Positions 1 through 13,200 of a DNA stretch of 64,000 nt are shown here, one piece after another (the stretch's first letter is position 1; every line of letters starts with the position of its first letter). This DNA is from Microglena sp. YARC. Its lineage: Eukaryota; Chlorophyta; Chlorophyceae; Chlamydomonadales; Chlamydomonadaceae. Where the stretch lies: contig CM039464.1 in assembly GCA_022414725.1 (NCBI GenBank), positions 15,237,220-15,301,219 on the forward strand. Reading direction: 5' to 3'. The notes beneath the pieces were generated by a model. The model ran no database searches. It saw only the letters and a program-made list of their open reading frames with translations, and was not told where the DNA came from. The translations under genes and the position numbers were made by a program.

Positions 1-1456
1 AGACTCATCAGGACAGTATCGCCAGGCTCACCTGAGAGTGAATCGATTGTCGGCTCGCATGTGCCATACTCGTTATGTCTCTGAGCAATATATACTCCGT
101 TGGCATGTAAGTGGTTGAGTATGCAATGCTCAATTGCTGTGCCAGGTCCGTTCGCGAACAACGTGCGCCCTCCTTACTAGTCTGTTCCTTCCCTGTGGCG
201 TTGTCCCTGGCTCTAGTGATGCGCTCCTGTGGCTGGGCTATTTCTCTCTCCAGTTGTCTGCTAATGTTCTAGCAAGGGAAGCACTCGACCATAGCCTGTG
301 GTGTCCTAGGGGGGTGATATCTCACAACCGGTGAGCCATGTCGTCCGTTACATGCACGCCAGGTGATGAGTGGGGTGAGGAATGCCTCAAATGGGGTGGT
401 GTAGATGCAGAAGGAGCTAAGCAGGGGACTGGAGAGTTGCCCTGGCCGTTGTCAGCTTGTGTAGTGCTCGATCGCGCCTAATTCTACGGCGGCTCGGTGT
501 GGAGCTGTTGTGTTGAATAGAATCGCAGGCGTATGCGAGGATACTAGGGGTTCATGTAGGACCCCTAGGTAGTATTTATGGCGTGGCGACTCGGCAGAAA
601 TATATGCTGGAGTTCCCAGTATGGGAAAGGTGGCGGTAGAGAAAGAGGAGAGGGGGAGAGGGGTGTGGTCTCCTTCCTCACCGTGGCGGGTGGGGGGTGC
701 GGCAGTTGGATCTGGATGTGTTTAGGCTCGGTGGAGGCTGGGTGGGGGGGAGGCTCGTGGCGTGGCCTGGGGACCCCCCAAGTTGGCCTATTCATCTTTG
801 AGTGCGCCTGGCAGAGGTCGAATACTTGAGTTTCCAGTATGAGCGGGTGGGGCCAGCGGAGGGTGTAGGGGCGTATGCACCCGAGTGGGGCGAGTCTGAC
901 CCCTTCCGCTACAGGTGGGCTCGAGGGGCAGGCAAGCGGGTTGAGGTGTAATTAGGCTAGTCAGGATTGGTGAGGTGTATGAGGCTGCGTGATGACCTGG
1001 GTGATCATGGTAATACATAACCAGGTGGGTATACCGGGAGGAATATAAATAAAGCTATGGATGGTTCCGATGATGAGGTAGGGGCGGCAGGGACACGAGT
1101 TCTAGTCTGTACAGGTTGCATGCAGGTTCTCCGATTGGCAACTTATAGATAAAAGCCTTGCTGCCTCTTCCCTGTCGTACGTGTGCTAAAGGGTCCAGTA
1201 GCTACTGTGGTTGAGGGGGTTAGGGGTGGGGGCCAGTTTGCATCGGTAAGGTAGATGTCATGTCGTTGATTAATGTCCTCATCCCCGGCTACTGTATAAT
1301 GTTCCATTAGCGTATGAGCCCCTGGGCCCATGGCCCCTGAGGCATAGGGGTGAGCCACCACCCAAAATACTAGGAAATTTATCACACCGTACAGCGAGAG
1401 CACAGTGAAATAATGGTGCATGCCTGCCAGGTGACTGGAATTTACCCAGGAGTGGT
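1..1456 (-). mobile_element. LINE-A copy 1: 5' part (ORF1 start and 5' UTR), diverged
   Basis: This stretch aligns along its whole length, same order and strand, with about 18050-19270, the 5' end of the minus-strand LINE-A. Shared landmarks include 'atggggtggtgtagatgcag' (390s and 18320s), 'ttgtgtagtgctcg', 'aggtcgaatacttgag' and 'gcttgctgcctcttccctgt'. Differences are mostly single-base insertions, deletions and homopolymer length changes. The element runs off the left edge, where the rest of its coding part should lie, and its 5' end falls in the following gap. No intact reading frame is present. The error-like differences could reflect poorly corrected reads next to a gap rather than true age. 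Confidence 0.75.
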
Positions 1457-2456
1457 NNNNNNNNNNNNNNNNNNNNNNNNNNNNNNNNNNNNNNNNNNNN
1501 NNNNNNNNNNNNNNNNNNNNNNNNNNNNNNNNNNNNNNNNNNNNNNNNNNNNNNNNNNNNNNNNNNNNNNNNNNNNNNNNNNNNNNNNNNNNNNNNNNNN
1601 NNNNNNNNNNNNNNNNNNNNNNNNNNNNNNNNNNNNNNNNNNNNNNNNNNNNNNNNNNNNNNNNNNNNNNNNNNNNNNNNNNNNNNNNNNNNNNNNNNNN
1701 NNNNNNNNNNNNNNNNNNNNNNNNNNNNNNNNNNNNNNNNNNNNNNNNNNNNNNNNNNNNNNNNNNNNNNNNNNNNNNNNNNNNNNNNNNNNNNNNNNNN
1801 NNNNNNNNNNNNNNNNNNNNNNNNNNNNNNNNNNNNNNNNNNNNNNNNNNNNNNNNNNNNNNNNNNNNNNNNNNNNNNNNNNNNNNNNNNNNNNNNNNNN
1901 NNNNNNNNNNNNNNNNNNNNNNNNNNNNNNNNNNNNNNNNNNNNNNNNNNNNNNNNNNNNNNNNNNNNNNNNNNNNNNNNNNNNNNNNNNNNNNNNNNNN
2001 NNNNNNNNNNNNNNNNNNNNNNNNNNNNNNNNNNNNNNNNNNNNNNNNNNNNNNNNNNNNNNNNNNNNNNNNNNNNNNNNNNNNNNNNNNNNNNNNNNNN
2101 NNNNNNNNNNNNNNNNNNNNNNNNNNNNNNNNNNNNNNNNNNNNNNNNNNNNNNNNNNNNNNNNNNNNNNNNNNNNNNNNNNNNNNNNNNNNNNNNNNNN
2201 NNNNNNNNNNNNNNNNNNNNNNNNNNNNNNNNNNNNNNNNNNNNNNNNNNNNNNNNNNNNNNNNNNNNNNNNNNNNNNNNNNNNNNNNNNNNNNNNNNNN
2301 NNNNNNNNNNNNNNNNNNNNNNNNNNNNNNNNNNNNNNNNNNNNNNNNNNNNNNNNNNNNNNNNNNNNNNNNNNNNNNNNNNNNNNNNNNNNNNNNNNNN
2401 NNNNNNNNNNNNNNNNNNNNNNNNNNNNNNNNNNNNNNNNNNNNNNNNNNNNNNNN
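1457..2456. other. Assembly gap (1000 N)
   Basis: Exactly 1000 undetermined bases, a round number typical of a scaffold gap of unknown size. It interrupts the 5' end of LINE-A copy 1. Reading frames that appear to cross it have no meaning. Confidence 0.99.
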
Positions 2457-5400
2457 GCAATGGAATGTATTTTTACGGCGGTGCAGGGTAACTTTAGGCA
2501 GGACGGGTCCGGGAGGGGGGCAAGGGGGATAACGATTTGGGGATGGAAGGGGCGGGACTAGCTACGGGTGGGAGTCAGATATAAGCCAATTTTAATTCTC
2601 CTAAGGGGTACGCAAAAAAAAAAGAACAGAAAGGAATTGGTGGTACGCTCTGCGGGAGCAGAGTGCGCGGAGGCATGGAAGCAGGTTTGGGGATATGGAG
2701 CGAATCCACAGACATGCACAGCTGAAGGGGGGGGGCTAGTGAGTACACAGTCTACAGAGCAGGAATGGGATTCATGAGAGGTCTCAGGAGGCTCCAGGGG
2801 CATAGCAATTGGGGCATAACGTATTAGAAGGGTACAGCTAGCAGTTGCTGCACGGCGTGGCCTTCAAAGTACAAGCATTAGAAAGAGGCAGGAAAAGATT
2901 CGCGTAACTAGCAGAGGTGGCATGAATTAGGGATTGGTGGAGCCAGGGGCGTAAGCACGGGGTGGCAGTTGCAGTAACCTCCTAGGGACAAAGCAGGACA
3001 GATAGACGCAATTCGGGCGCCCGCTGGTATAGCGAGTCGGGGGCTGATGAGTGGGGCCCAGTTGGTGACAGGCAGGGACAAGCAGGTGAGGATCAGTGCA
3101 AGTACATCCTAAACAATGCAGAATGATTCGTGAGGCTACAGCAGAGTTGCGGGCCATGAATACGATTGATGAGGCAGGAACTAGCACAGTGAGCAGTGCA
3201 GTAGATCACATCCTAGACAGACAGATCGGTTACTCAGGCGACTCGCGGCATGCATACAATTAAGTGAGGAGGGGACTGAGCACGGTGAGCAGTGCAAAGT
3301 AACATATCTATGGGGAGAAGAAGTAACAGGATTGTCGATGGGAGGTTAAGATGGGACATCGCCGAGGATAGCAATGACAATAGACAAGAATTAGGATGAA
3401 GCAAGGACTATAGGAACAGTGAGCAAGTATGCAAAACTAATAAACAACGGCAGCGTGATATAAAAATTTTAAGGTATATGCAAAAGGTTCAAGAGCATGC
3501 ATGTAATGCCCATACATTACCGGAAACACTTTTATATGAATCGTTCTTTCATTGATGTGACGTGTGTTTAATTCTTGGTGCTAACATGGCCTGTCCTGGT
3601 TTGTATGTTCCAGTCCAGGGTGGCAGTCCAATTAAAAGGCTAAAACGGACTTAGCCCATCTCAAATAATTATCTTATAGAACAAATGTGAGGACACCTGG
3701 GAGATCAGTAGAGGGGAACTAATAGAGGTTCATGCCTGTTATGAAAAATGCATATTTAATGAACAAAGGGGGTCGAAAGCTACAATTACATATGCATGCG
3801 ACGAATTTATGTATCCTAAAGGAAGTATGAATTATAAGTAGAAAGTTCCAGAGCATTAGAGAGTTTTTTCTTATTTTGTAAAGACAAGTCTAGGTAAGCG
3901 TTGGCAAGGAAGAGTCTAGGCTAAAGGATTGGAGTGGTAGTGTCTGGGGCATAAAGTCGGAGCAGCTATGTGGCAAAGCGGGGAATGACTGAGAGGACAG
4001 AGGAGCCGGTTCACTAGCTATTAGCGATGATGTGGTTGGCTTGAACCGGGCAGGCTTCACATTTTCGGTTCGCCAATGTGGTTGTAAAACGAGAAACGGA
4101 CGTGGACAGGACAGAGACACGGGTTGATATTTGGCTGGCTCCCACGCCAAGAGAGGGGGCTCGGGAAAAAAGGGCGAGCTATCAAAATTGCCATATGGAT
4201 GCCTCATTTCACGAACCTAAGCGACTCCCCTTGGGTAGGTGTCTTAGGGGCTGGTTGCGCAGGCCACACGCCCGTTCGGGTCGCTACCGCGGGATGGGTG
4301 GACGTGGTCCGGCTTTGAGGTAGGGGACGTCCCGCACCTCCGAGTACGACTGGGTCCACCTAACACGACGCCCTAGCGTTATCAGATTACTATTTTTAGG
4401 AGCAGGCTGTGTGTGGTAAAGTAAGATGGGGGGAGGCGGGGGGGGCGGACGCGGCGTGTGCAGGGCGGGGGAGGGGTCGGAGGGGGGGGAGAGGGGACAA
4501 GAACCAGTGTATTGTTACATGGGATAAATGTTCAAGTCAGGACTTTTGTCTACTAGAGGCGCGGGGGTATGCAGAAATAAAAGAAGACGTTTTCTTCCTG
4601 GAGGCATAAGGGGCAACCGCCCACAGGAGACTAAAACATAGGGCATACAATAAAAATAAATTTAAGTATGGTAGGTAGTATTAATTGGTAAGTGTTGGAG
4701 GTGGGGCCAGCTAGGTTTGCTTGGGACTGGGAGGGCAGCATGCTGTAGCGCCGAGAGAGTAGAGACTTTTTGGTACATAGAATATGAATCTGATCAGGAA
4801 ACTTAGTGCATGGCATGAGACTATAAGACCTTTATAAATACTTATGAGAGTGGTGATCTTAGTGTTAACACTCTCATAATGATATTCGCACCCAAGATGG
4901 TAATTATGACCTACTTGCCAAGGTCTCGTAAGGGCTGATTTGAGTATTGGCAGCGCGACATTCAGTCAGATTGACCAAACCATCGATGTGATATTTTAGT
5001 AAAGTACAGTAGTTCAAAACAATAAACGTTTAATTTCACGTTTACGTCGGTGAATTAGACGTTACTTATATTCCCGGGCCGGGGAACGATCGGTGTAAAT
5101 TGAGTTTAGCAGCGAGCATAATAGGGCTTAGGCTGAAATGGGAGGCGCTTACATACGAGCCGAGAGGTCCCTGCGGGTTCAAAAACGGCTCGCGGGAATT
5201 CGCGACATTTCCAGATTCTCATGCTCTCGCCAATGAGTCGACCCCAGAGGGTCGTTTGACAAGTTCGCCTTTGTTTTACTTTGAATCACAACACCATAAT
5301 CAGTAGGGGTTGTGGGTTATCGCGACTTCCTCCGGCCAAACAAAGTTCGAAATTTCAGCCAACCTCTGCTAGAAATCAGGCAACCCTTGTTGCTTGCCAA

Positions 5401-5800
5401 AAGTTCCAGGAGGCAAGTCGCAATCGATTCTGCAACCTCTTATCCTACCGCCTGCTCCAACCCGTCTCTGCTAGCATCTTTTTGCGCAAGTTTGTAGCGG
5501 CGTAACGAAGGCCTGGAACGTCAGCCAACTGTCTCATGATGACTGGCTTCGTCCGACTCCATGGGGGGTTCGAGGCGCAACACCCTGTCGTTCTTTTGCC
5601 GACACTTTCGGCCAGTGTTGGGTCGAGGTGGGCGGAGCAGGGGAGTGGAGTGATGAGGCAAAAGGCGAGAGTGGAGGTGATGAGCGAAGGAGGAGTACCT
5701 ATCAGCAACAAGTGAGCAGATGCTCCATCGAAGAAAGTGATTGTGGGGACTGGGGACGATTCTGATGAGGACTAAACCTGCCTCTCATATTGCTTCTAGC
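2457..5800. other. No recognisable gene; unique-looking non-coding DNA
   Basis: I see no exon with splice sites, no conserved protein motif and no RNA gene. The first ~1 kb contains A/G-rich sequence. A motif like 'gtgagcagtgca' occurs near 3188 and 3285, hinting at an old dispersed repeat. Short frames around 4080-4320 and 5100-5500 show no family resemblance. 5515-5700 shares short words with other dispersed repeats of the window, but the match is too weak to assign. Confidence 0.5.
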
Positions 5801-5849
5801 TTAAGGGCATCCCCTAAACACTAAATGCACAGTCAGCCAACTGACCACA

Positions 5850-6075
5850 AAGTTGTATTGTGATGAATGCACTTTCTTGTACTAAGGATGGAAGTGGAGG
5901 CTGTTTTGCATCAGTGTCTATATGGGAGAGGAACGCGGTCAACCTAGCTGCTCAGGGACATGCATGTTCTACAATGACTACACTATAGTGTGATGATTGC
6001 ACTAGGCTGTATTGAGGAGTGTAGTTGTAATAGTGTCTAGATGTGCAAGAGGAACCAATCAACTAGTTGTCCTTC
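5850..6075. repeat. Degenerate ~120-bp tandem duplication
   Basis: Two neighbouring segments share ordered words: 'tgatgaatgcac', 'agtgtctatatg', 'gaggaac...tcaac' in the first, and 'tgatgattgcac', 'agtgtctagatg', 'gaggaac...tcaac' in the second. This is an old direct duplication in otherwise unannotated DNA. The interval up to 6868 shows no gene. Confidence 0.4.
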
Positions 6076-6869
6076 TTCGTTGTATATCTTGTAACTCATT
6101 GGAGGAACATTTTAGAAATAGGGGTTTTACTAAAAGAAATTCATACATGAAATGTGTAGATAAACGTGAGCTTAATATTCTTCTGGGAAAACAAACGTGC
6201 TCACATGGTAGCGTGAAATTATATGTTTCGGCTTATAAATTCCGATATTCGTCCTAAAATCTTCGTTAAAGTCTTTCAGCACCGTTATTTTTTTGGAACA
6301 CTACGGTAACCAGGATTTTTAACACGAAGATTGGTGCTCTCCTATTTCTTCTTGGCGCTATCCACAAAGATTAAGAGCTCTGTCCGATGACACAAAAAGG
6401 TGGAGCAGTGAAACATATATAAATTGCCATCGAGCGAGACAGCTAGGAAATGGCTGGAGCATACCAAGGTATCAAGCTTACGAGTAATAGGCCTTTCGTT
6501 GCCCAAACCCGAGTGATTGTCTTGGGTGATGTTACACCTTCTATGGGTTGTGGCCCAGAATGTAAAGTGAAAGGGAGGTGTCTAGGAGCTGTCTGGTTAT
6601 GTCATACCGTTACACTAAATAAGTGACCATGGTTATAAGAGGGCAACAACCAAGCCTTTTTATAGCCGAAGTAGAAATTGTTATAGTACGACTTCAGTTG
6701 TGGCAAGGTGGCGCCCGGTCCGGGATGCCTCACCAGTCTCTGTACTGCTTGCTGGCAGTGGCGAAGCCACCTGCGGCACGTGCACTACTGTTGCTGTACT
6801 ATCTGTACTGCCACCATCTCTCTCTTAGAGCTAGCATCTGTAGTTGCTGGTATCTATTTGTATCAACTG

Positions 6870-6970
6870 TTACATTACATTACATTACATTACATTACAT
6901 TACATTACATTACATTACATTACATTACATTACATTACATTACATTACATTACATTACATTACATTACAT
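6870..6970. repeat. (TTACA)n pentanucleotide microsatellite
   Basis: About 20 perfect consecutive copies of the pentamer over ~100 bp. Perfection over this length suggests recent expansion or ongoing length change. 6971-7320 downstream has no recognised gene. Confidence 0.98.
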
Positions 6971-7321
6971 GTTTAAAGTCCTACTTGAACACCGCGAGGG
7001 TGTATGAGACTTCTGTGCTTTAAACAAAAAAGAAAAGCAACACAAAGCAAAAAAAAAAACATTTACATCAGGGGGTGTCGAGGACAAACAAACCAAACTC
7101 CCAACCACCGTTTTGGTGGCGTAGGTATTTAAACCCCCTAGAGCAGGACCCAGAATCTCAACCACTTACAGTGGCGGAGGTAAGAAGCTAACAAAGTGAG
7201 AAGTCACAAGAAGAAAAAAAAGGGATAATAAATTACGGGTGCCACGTGAAGCAGTCCAGGGCTTCCTGTCTTGCTCTTCTACAAGTAGAAAAGATAGTCG
7301 GCTAGGTTGCTCCAAAAAGAC

Positions 7322-9566
7322 TTAGTGCATTTCATTCATAAAGGTTCTGAATGTGGAATCGCAGAATTCCACATTCCATACGGTTAAGTCGGTAATCCTC
7401 ATGGACATGCCTATAAATATCTGTAAACAGCTTCTGATAGCGAAGGCGAATATCATTATAGAAAGGGCACTCAAACATATGCATTTCATCCTCAGGTTTT
7501 TTGGAACCCACAACATTTGACAGTGGCCTCATTGAGCGAGGGATGTGTGCTCTATCCACCACCTCATTCTTTCTGTTTCAGCCAATGGGGAACCCATTCT
7601 AAAACTGTGCTATAGAACGAATCTGAATGCTGCTTATGTAAGGCGGGATGTAAAGGGAATCAAGCCATTTCGTCATCATTGCTGTTGGCTGCGAACCATT
7701 TTTTGGTATCGGGAAGGCGTTTAAAGCCAACCTTCTCTCAATCAGGGATGTCTGTAACTGCATTGGTGTCAACTTGGGTACTTAAACTCCATGACTCAAA
7801 AAACTTCAGACATGATACCTTCGACATCGACAGCCTCCAAAATGTTGAGGTTTTACTGGATCCTAGTTGTGGAGAGCACAACGTAAGTTATGAACCCAGC
7901 CAGTGTTGTGGGAGTCAAAAGATTTCTCAAAGAGCCATTCTAATGAGAATCTCAGGTTCTTTATGTATGGTCTTGTTCAGAGGCGCAAGCTTGTTTAACC
8001 AAGCAAAACACAACGGGTTCTACCCAGGCTCTTCATGATAATATTAGATGTAGTAGATTGGCAAACACCCAAATTTGTTTAAGTAAAACTCTATGCCATT
8101 TCTCACAAGCATGGTCATATTGCGATAAGTGTGTTGTTCAGAATAGAAGGAGCCCACACCTCACAGCCAAAATTCAGGATAGGTTGTACAAGAGAATAAA
8201 CAGGTGGGTGAGAATATCAATATTGTATATCTCCATAGTATGGCATCGCCTACGGAGCATGTGGTGTGCCTTTTGGGCCTTAGTGAGCATCCTAGAAAAG
8301 CAGCTTTTGCACGATTGCTTGAGTCACCATCCACAAAGAGGGATCCCAAAGTAGATAAAGATAACTTTGGTAGAAAGTTGTGCTCCATCATAGACAAATT
8401 TGTAATCAGGATCCATGGCGGGCCTCATTCGACAGAATTGCTTGTTGAAAACGACAATCTCAGTTTTCTTTATATTCACAGCCATCTTAGTAGCCTCGCA
8501 GAAATCTCTCAGGCAGTCAAAGCATCGCTTGCATATCTGCCGGGGATTCTGCCATCATAGCTAGGTCATTCAGCATAAAGTAACAGTTGCAGAATCTTTC
8601 CCCTAAGCTCAGCCCTACATTTGGGAGGCTTGGATTGGGAGGAAACGATTCAATTCTATCAATGAACAGACCGAATAGGAGTGGGGATAGGGGGTCTCCT
8701 TGTTTAACTCCTACAAGAGAATGGAAAGGAGGATCCAATGTCCCCATGTAGGCGAACTTGGAAAACAACATGATTATACATGGACTTAAGAAATACTGAG
8801 ATAGGGGTCTTCGACTCCTAGCCTTGCTAAGCAATCCCATAGCAAAGTCTCTGTTGACCCAATCATAAGCCTTCTTGAAATCAACAAAAGCAACAAAGAG
8901 TGGTTTTTTTCTTTCTCTCTATATTTATCTACAATATGGTCTAAAGAATGAATGATGCATCTGCAGTACCCTACCACTTCTAAATCCATATTGGGCCAGC
9001 GGCTCTGAGGTTTGAATTCTTCTGACCAATCATCTAGTCTACGTAAGCATGCAAAGGGAGAAGAGATCTTTCATATGGAGTTGCTCCGCAAGACCTCGAT
9101 AGTTGTCCTTGTCATACACACTGCCTTTGGATTTTGGGTACGGGTACAAGGCAGCTGCAGCCCATTGGCTAGGGTAAGAGGTCTTCCAGATGAGATTAAA
9201 CAGGGTTAGTCATAGCTTGTACAAATCGGGAGTTGGCCTCATGGGAAGCAAATCTGTACCATTCTGCAGGGATACCATCTACCCCGGGGGAGGAGTTTTT
9301 TCCGTAGGGATTGGGAGAACAGAAAACACTCCTGGGTGGTAAAGTCTTGACATAACCACGTTGGTGCTGCCTCTATCTGAGGTCCATCAGCTTGAGGGAC
9401 AAAGTCCCTAGCATCCAGACTTGGATCAATACATACTTGCACAACTAAAGAGGTTTGCAAAATAATCAGTCCAATCATGAATTGTGAATATCTGCCGTAG
9501 TGGCCTTGTTAGGGCTCACGCACGTCTTTTCAAAAAACTTTTCAGATTCTGCCGAAGATTTCGTAT
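7322..9566 (-). pseudogene. LINE-B: decayed non-LTR retrotransposon ORF2 (reverse transcriptase to C-terminal zinc region)
   Basis: Translating the minus strand across several frames gives an ordered RT. Near 9290-9170 is a GVDGIPAEWYRFA-like block and 'SYPSQWAAAALYPYPKSKG' followed by 'DKDNYRGLA'. Near 8890-8860 is a motif-A-like 'VAFVDFKKAYDWVN'. At about 8660-8720 is motif B 'GVKQGDPLSPLLFGLFIDRIE'. The catalytic YADD is replaced by a MLND-like sequence, so the copy cannot encode active RT. Further down come 'QPILNFGCEVWAPSIL' (about 8170-8130) and a cysteine-rich end near 7480-7540 with 'EDEMHMFECPFYNDIRLRY'. Stops and frameshifts interrupt it throughout. Its 5' side stops where the LINE-A tail begins, so LINE-A may have inserted into it. 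The family differs from LINE-A. Confidence 0.8.
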
Positions 9567-9590
9567 TGAAATTGAAATTGAAATTGTTAC
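9567..9590 (-). repeat. (GAAATT)n hexamer tract, probable LINE-A 3' tail
   Basis: About four copies of a hexamer lie exactly where LINE-A ends and LINE-B coding similarity resumes. LINEs that lack poly(A) commonly end in short tandem repeats, so this is read as the 3' terminus. I could not identify a target-site duplication. Confidence 0.6.
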
Positions 9591-9599
9591 ATCGTTGTA

Positions 9600-10220
9600 G
9601 AACCGTTACTCAACAGGACGTGAAGTTAAGGACACCATAGGCGTAAGCCGGAGGCTAGCTATAGTCACCGTAGCGGCCATCTCAGTAAAAAGAATTACCA
9701 CGATGCCTGACGGCAGGCACCGTAGCCACATAATGCCAGTGGCAGCTTAATACGGGGTTTTTTTCACCCGCGGTTGGGAAGCACCGACACAATGCAGGCT
9801 GGCAAGAGTCAAAGAACTGAGAGGGGGGACGGTCTGGTGTGCTAGTCCCGGGTATGCGACCGGGGTGTGCTTCCATAAAACGTCTTAGCACTGTAAAATA
9901 CTCTGAAAGCTAGTGATGGTGTGGGAGTGGACTGTGTCCGCCAGTTTTGAGGGCACATGATCTCTGAAGTCCAAGAATGGTCATAGAAGTCAAAAAAGAG
10001 GTTGGAATAGTACCAGAGTTGTTCCACGGTGATAACTTCATAGTGAACGAGGTACAGCCCGATCTAGCTAGGGCATTTTACTAATTCAACATGCTGGGCG
10101 TGTTTAGTGATAAACTTAGTAGCATGGTTGGTATTCAGAGCAGTAATCCAAGCTCAAGAACCCAGAGTTCTTTATCAGCCATCACAGGTAAAGAGAGTTA
10201 TGTCAGGTAGGACGGCAAGA
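9600..10220 (-). pseudogene. LINE-A 3' extension after ORF2, frame-broken
   Basis: Downstream of the ORF2 stop at about 10221 the minus strand still gives protein-like text in shifting frames. Near 10215 is 'RPDLAVLPDITLFT', near 10100 'ITALNTNHATKFITKHAQHVE', and at 9891-9682 an open stretch of 69 codons. This suggests that ORF2 once continued beyond the zinc motif, or that a third region follows. I do not recognise a domain here. Confidence 0.4.
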
Positions 10221-13200
10221 TCAGGCCTCATTCTCTTCCAGTCCGGCTACAGTAATGGTGGAGGGGCGTAACCAGTCAGGGAGACGTTTGCCCAGGACCC
10301 CTGGGGAGGTCCTCTTCCTTGCAGCGTCCATGATCATTCTGCGGGATCCCAGGGCCCGGTGCAAATGGCCTTGTGGATGAGTTGCACTGCGGCGTCATGT
10401 CTCTTGATATAGAGCGCCCTTGAAAGTCCGGTGTGTGCAGCCCGCCAGGATGTGGCCCGCTCCGTCCTCACTGAGGTGTGGGCAAATGGGGCATAGGGAG
10501 GTTCGTGGGTGGGTGAGTGCTTGTAATATAAGGGAGTTTCCAGCGGAATGCAAGTTTACGGTTCCACAGTCTACCCCAGCGGGCTTTAAGGATGTGGAAT
10601 TTAGTTTTATGTTGGATAAGGGTTGAGGTCCAAATTTGTTACTTGCATGAGGAAGTTGGTGGGGAGTGTTTATAGCCCAGGTGGTTGGCATAAATCCCTT
10701 TAAGAGGGTGTTAGCCAAGGTGGCAGCTAGTGGGCAGGTTAGAGGTGATACCTTGTGTGTAAGGTTAGGTGCTAGGATGCGTGGGGAATATTCCCATGGG
10801 TGTGCGAGGAGGTTGAACTGTGGGCCAGTAGACATTGTGGGGGGGATTTCCCCAGTGTTGTCAGTAAAATTGGTGGAGGCAGGGTGCTCGCTGCCTTTGC
10901 GTGCCAGAATGTCTGCCCTGTCATTTCCAAAGATATGTGTGTGGGAACGGACTTTACAAAGAGTGGTGTGTGAGCCATGCAGGATGCGTTGAATGAGGTG
11001 TTTTTGAATTGATTGCAGTAGTTCAGTATGAAATGGAACGGGTTGTTGTGGTAGGGTCATGAATCATTTTTTTTAATAAGTTGAAGAGAAGCAGAGGCTG
11101 TCTGTATGGAGTGTAAGGGATTTGTCGTAGTCAATGTTGAGAAGGGCTTGGTGGATGGCTACCAGTTCTGCCCTGTTGTTAGTTTTGGTGGCCCCTATTC
11201 CAGGGTTGATGGTGTAGCTTTGTCCTGCAGGCGGGACATATACTGGCAGCACCTATTTTACTAGGGTGCCCTGGTTTACCTTTATTAGGCTACATCTGTG
11301 TAGACCTGGAGGCCTGAGGAGGGGGTAGCTAGGTGAAGACAAGGGTGAGTAGTGGTAAGGAGAGAGGGAGGAGGGTGTTGGTGGAGTGGAGTTTGCCAAG
11401 GATTTTTGGCAAGAGATTTGAGTTTCCGGGGTAAGTAATGACAATGTCAGAGAAGGTAAGAGTGGGAGGTGGAGTGATAGTAGAGGGCTCCCAGGATGAG
11501 GAGAGGCTTTGCATGTAGTATGTCCATTGGTCAATAAAATCTGGGAGTTTAGGAAAAAAGGTTATCTTGGCTGTGGGGGTTGCATATAAGGATGAGGTGT
11601 AGTTTGTGGGTGGAGGGTGGAGTGTGAGATTTGCTGCAAGCCAAATTTCAGAGGTAGTATAAAATTCAGACTGCGGTCTGGAGTCAATATAGTCAATCCA
11701 GGAGTGGCGGAGGAGGGTTTTTGTAAGGGGCAGCAAGGTCGTCAGGGAGGAGCATCAGGGTGCAGGTAGGGCTGAGAGTATTTTTCAGCATGGTCAGCAC
11801 TGGCTAGGGCCCACCTTAGAGCTTGGTGTGCTTGTGTCGTGGAGTTAGGAATGTCCACAGTGAGCCCCCAGTCCAGATGGTAAGAAAGGGGTCTTGGTTG
11901 GAGCCAAAGAGCTGATCAGCAGGGCTGGTAGAAGAGAAGCTGGTGAGGCTTTTGGTCGTAGCTAAGGGGGTTAGAAGTACGATGGTGAGAGATAATGCCC
12001 AGAGCAGCTGCTGCTTGGTAGAGAAAAGGAGAAAGAGTGTTGGTAGCAGCAGGAGCAGCTCTGTATCTGGTGAAGAGGGCAGCTAAGTCAGTGTGGTATG
12101 TTCCTCCTTGGGTCAGTTGGTTCCATTTGGTAGGGTGGTGATTTTTGAAGTGGTCATAGTTTTGTTTGAGAGAGGTTAGTCTGTCGTTGGGAATGTGCCA
12201 AGACAGTGACCAGTGGGGTTATAAAGATATGAAACGTTGGTGGTGTGTGTGTGTGTGGATTGGTCATCCAGAGTGGTGAGGATGCCTGTTTGTATAATGT
12301 AGGCTGAGGGCGGTTGAATGTCCCAGTCTGGTTGCCTGTCGTGTGTGTCAATTTTCAGAAGTTTGTGAACAAGGTTGTGGTTGTCAGCATTAAATCCTGG
12401 GGAGGTGGCCCATTGGCCTTGTTGTTGAAGGTTAGTAAGGTGGGTGTCCTTCCTAGGGTTGAGGTGTGTGGTTAATGGGGGAGTAGTTTTAAAAGTGTGG
12501 GTTAATTGGTCGTATGCTGGTTGTCCCAAAAGTTCAACAAGGTGAGACGCATGGTGAGATTGGGGTTTCCAATGTATGGTGGAGGTAGTGGAGGTAAGAG
12601 ATGTGCTGTGGTGGATGCTGTATCCCATGTGTGTGTAGGAGTTGATATGTTCGTTGTGCATGATGGTTGGGGCCATTGAACGTGGACATACAGTGGAAGT
12701 GACTAGTTTGTCGTCGTTGTAGGAGCGCTTGCCCCGCCAGCTCGTGATGTGTGCAGGGCTTTGTATTGGGATCCGTGGGTAAGGTGGAGCAGGCGCGCCG
12801 GTGGTGCAGGTGCGCTGCTGTCGGGGGATGTCATGGCCTCGCGGATCCTGTCAGGGTGTGAGGTGGGAGTTATTCTATATGCACGGTAAAATTTAGAGGT
12901 GGAGGAGTGACGGATCCAGGATTTGCACAAGTAGTGGCGTGCTGCCAGGTGGCATCACTGCTGGGGCAGCCCATGCTTGGTGCGCGTGACCTGCCTTCGG
13001 TCTGCGTGGGCCACGCCCACCATTGGTTTCTTCCAGGTGCCCATGGAATGCGCCTCGTAGTCTGCGTCAGTAACAGTGGCGTGAGGTTGGTAACGCTGGG
13101 TGGGTGTGGGGTGGAGGGTTCAATAGAAGCAGGAGATTTAACGTTATCGGGTTGTTGTTCTGCGCAATTGCGTAACGGGCGCAAGTGTGTCGGTGTGAGA

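Noticed and set aside
1279..2561. Reading frames crossing 1457-2456
   Set aside because: They consist of undetermined bases in the assembly gap.
4240..4320. tRNA-like stretch around 'cgttcgggtcgctacc'
   Set aside because: No acceptor stem or D-arm could be paired; the TTC-like loop alone is not enough.
5568..5580. Possible tRNA T-arm 'gggttcgaggcg'
   Set aside because: Surrounding bases do not form a cloverleaf.
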